From: Alphaproteobacteria bacterium
GTDB taxonomy: Bacteria; Pseudomonadota; Alphaproteobacteria; Rhizobiales; Aestuariivirgaceae
Assembly: GCA_020441605.1 (NCBI GenBank)
Contig: JAGRLX010000308.1
Span: 1-5,965 of the forward strand
Reading direction: 5' to 3'
DNA: 5,965 nt
Position 1 is the first letter of the stretch. Every line of letters begins with the position of its first letter. The notes under the pieces were generated by a model that worked only from the letters and a program-made list of their open reading frames with translations, did not search any database and was not told the origin of the DNA. Made by a program: the position numbers and the translations under genes. This document shows, piece by piece, positions 4,722 through 5,965 of the stretch.

Positions 4722-5965
4722 ATGTCGCAAACACTCAAAGCGCTGCTCGCTGACCGGGCAGCGGATGCTCCGGCCATCGGCGCGCCGGGACGCAGTTGGC
4801 TCACGTATGGCGGATTGCGCGCGCTCTCGTCAGCCGTGGCAGAGCGACTCCGTGACTTCGGCATAGGCGCCGGAGACAGGGTGGCGATCGTGCTCCCCAA
4901 TGGGCCCGAGATGGCGGCCGCCTTTGTAACGGTCGCCCAGGCCGCCGTCACCGCTCCGCTCAATCCCGCCTACCGGCAGGATGAATTCGCCTTTTACCTC
5001 GAGGATCTCAAGGCCAAGGCACTGATCGTCATGGCCGGCGACCGGGGGCCTGCCGTCGCTGCCGCCGAGGCCGCCGGTATCGCCATCCTGCGGCTGGAGA
5101 CAAACCCTGCTCTTCCGGCCGGCCAGTTCACGCTCGCGGGCGCCGCACCGGCTGGCGCTGCGCCAGCGGAGGAGCCAGGCCCGGATCATGTCGCGCTGAT
5201 CCTGCACACTTCGGGAACCACATCGCGGCCCAAGATCGTGCCATTGTTGCAGTCGAACCTCGCGGCCTCGGCGCGCAACATCGGAATATCGCTGGCGCTC
5301 ACGCCCAGCGACCGCTGTCTCAACATTATGCCGCTGTTCCACATCCATGGCCTCATCGCCTCGGTCACGGCCTCGCTGGCCGCTGGCGCCTCGGTCTGGT
5401 GTTCGCCCGGCTTCGATGCGCTGAAGTTCTTCGGCTGGATGAAGGAGGCGCGGCCCACCTGGTACACGGCCGTCCCGACCATGCACCAGGCGATCCTGGC
5501 CCGGGCGCCGCGCAACCACGACACGATCGCGGCGGTACCGCTGCGGTTCCTGCGGTCGTCCTCGGCCTCGCTTCCTGCGCAAGTGATGCTGGCGCTGGCC
5601 GATACCTTCAAGGCGCCGGTGATCGAAGCCTATGGCATGACCGAGGCGACCCATCAGATGACCAGCAATCCACTGCCGCCTGGCGCCCAGAAGCCTGGAT
5701 CGGTCGGCTTGGCGGCAGGCCCCCTGGTGCGGATCGCCCATGAAATCGACAATCGCCTGGTTGACGGTACCGGGGAGGTGGTGATCTCGGGCGCCAATGT
5801 GACACTCGGCTACGAAAGCAACCCGGACGCCAATGCCAAGAGCTTCTTTTCAAGCGAGGGCCGCACATGGTTCCGCACCGGCGATCAGGGCGGGCTGGAT
5901 GGCGACGGCTATCTCCATCTCACCGGGCGTCTCAAGGAGATCATCAACCGCGGCGGCGAGAAGAT
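4722..5965 (+). CDS. AMP-forming acyl-CoA ligase, oxalyl-CoA synthetase (AAE3/Pcs60)-like (partial)
   Basis: An open frame of 414 codons runs from ATG 4722 (AAGAGA at 4711-4716) to the window edge; relatives are about 500-520 aa, so roughly the last 100 residues are missing, including the small C-terminal domain with the catalytic lysine. Adenylate-forming motifs are intact: phosphate loop TSGTTSRPK (163-171), A4-type MPLFHIHG (203-210), YGMTEA (304-309), TGD (386-388) and GRLKEIINRGGEK (402-414). The TTSRPK loop with Ser in place of the usual Gly, the TWYTAVPTMHQAIL segment (246-259) and HQMTSNPLPP (311-320) are features of the AAE3/Pcs60 branch, which includes plant and yeast oxalyl-CoA synthetase. 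The reaction would be ATP + carboxylate + CoA to acyl-CoA + AMP + PPi, in the cytosol. The family is firm; oxalate as substrate is plausible but unproven. Its place after the transporter suggests it activates the imported acid or a product of it. Confidence 0.9.
   Translation, partial: MSQTLKALLADRAADAPAIGAPGRSWLTYGGLRALSSAVAERLRDFGIGAGDRVAIVLPNGPEMAAAFVTVAQAAVTAPLNPAYRQDEFAFYLEDLKAKALIVMAGDRGPAVAAAEAAGIAILRLETNPALPAGQFTLAGAAPAGAAPAEEPGPDHVALILHTSGTTSRPKIVPLLQSNLAASARNIGISLALTPSDRCLNIMPLFHIHGLIASVTASLAAGASVWCSPGFDALKFFGWMKEARPTWYTAVPTMHQAILARAPRNHDTIAAVPLRFLRSSSASLPAQVMLALADTFKAPVIEAYGMTEATHQMTSNPLPPGAQKPGSVGLAAGPLVRIAHEIDNRLVDGTGEVVISGANVTLGYESNPDANAKSFFSSEGRTWFRTGDQGGLDGDGYLHLTGRLKEIINRGGEK

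Noticed and set aside
4830..5741. A 303-codon minus-strand open frame opposite the ligase gene
   Set aside because: Its translation is rich in Arg, Gly and His with no recognisable domain, and it lies entirely opposite a frame with all adenylate-forming motifs; typical antisense openness of high-GC DNA.

Overview
The window is high-GC DNA with short intergenic gaps. Its gene content (FCD-type GntR regulator, SsuABC/TauABC-like ABC transporter, acyl-CoA ligase, fumarylpyruvate-hydrolase-like enzyme) suggests an alphaproteobacterium, probably of the Hyphomicrobiales. This is inferred from protein style and gene order; there is no rRNA or other taxonomic marker. I saw no tRNA, CRISPR array, insertion sequence or phage gene.

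Layout. Positions 1-362 (minus strand) hold the N-terminal 120 codons of a fumarylacetoacetate hydrolase (FAH) superfamily enzyme, cut by the window edge. Positions 363-545 are a clearly AT-richer divergent control region with a candidate promoter for the hydrolase and two GntR-style inverted repeats. A FadR/FCD-type GntR regulator follows on the plus strand (546-1229; the open frame reaches back to 471). After 91 bp comes a tight plus-strand cluster: a secreted substrate-binding protein (1321-2292), a strong intercistronic hairpin (2309-2338), a first permease (2373-3134), an ATPase overlapping it by 20 bp (3115-3921), a second, different permease (3930-4682), and an AMP-forming acyl-CoA ligase of the oxalyl-CoA synthetase (AAE3/Pcs60) type (4722 onward), cut by the right edge after 414 codons.

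How the parts may work together. The regulator probably senses a carboxylate, because its FCD metal-binding residues are all present. The ABC transporter would import a small substrate through an apparently heterodimeric channel. The ligase would activate a carboxylate, possibly a short dicarboxylate, to its CoA thioester. The divergent hydrolase would cleave or decarboxylate a 2,4-dioxo or oxaloacetate-type acid. This reads as a regulated uptake-and-catabolism locus for an organic acid. The substrate cannot be named from the sequence. The most unusual points are the two-permease architecture, the lost glycine in the EAA loop of the first permease, the pairing of an NMT1/SsuA-type importer with an oxalyl-CoA-synthetase-like ligase, and the operator-like palindrome immediately before the likely regulator start.
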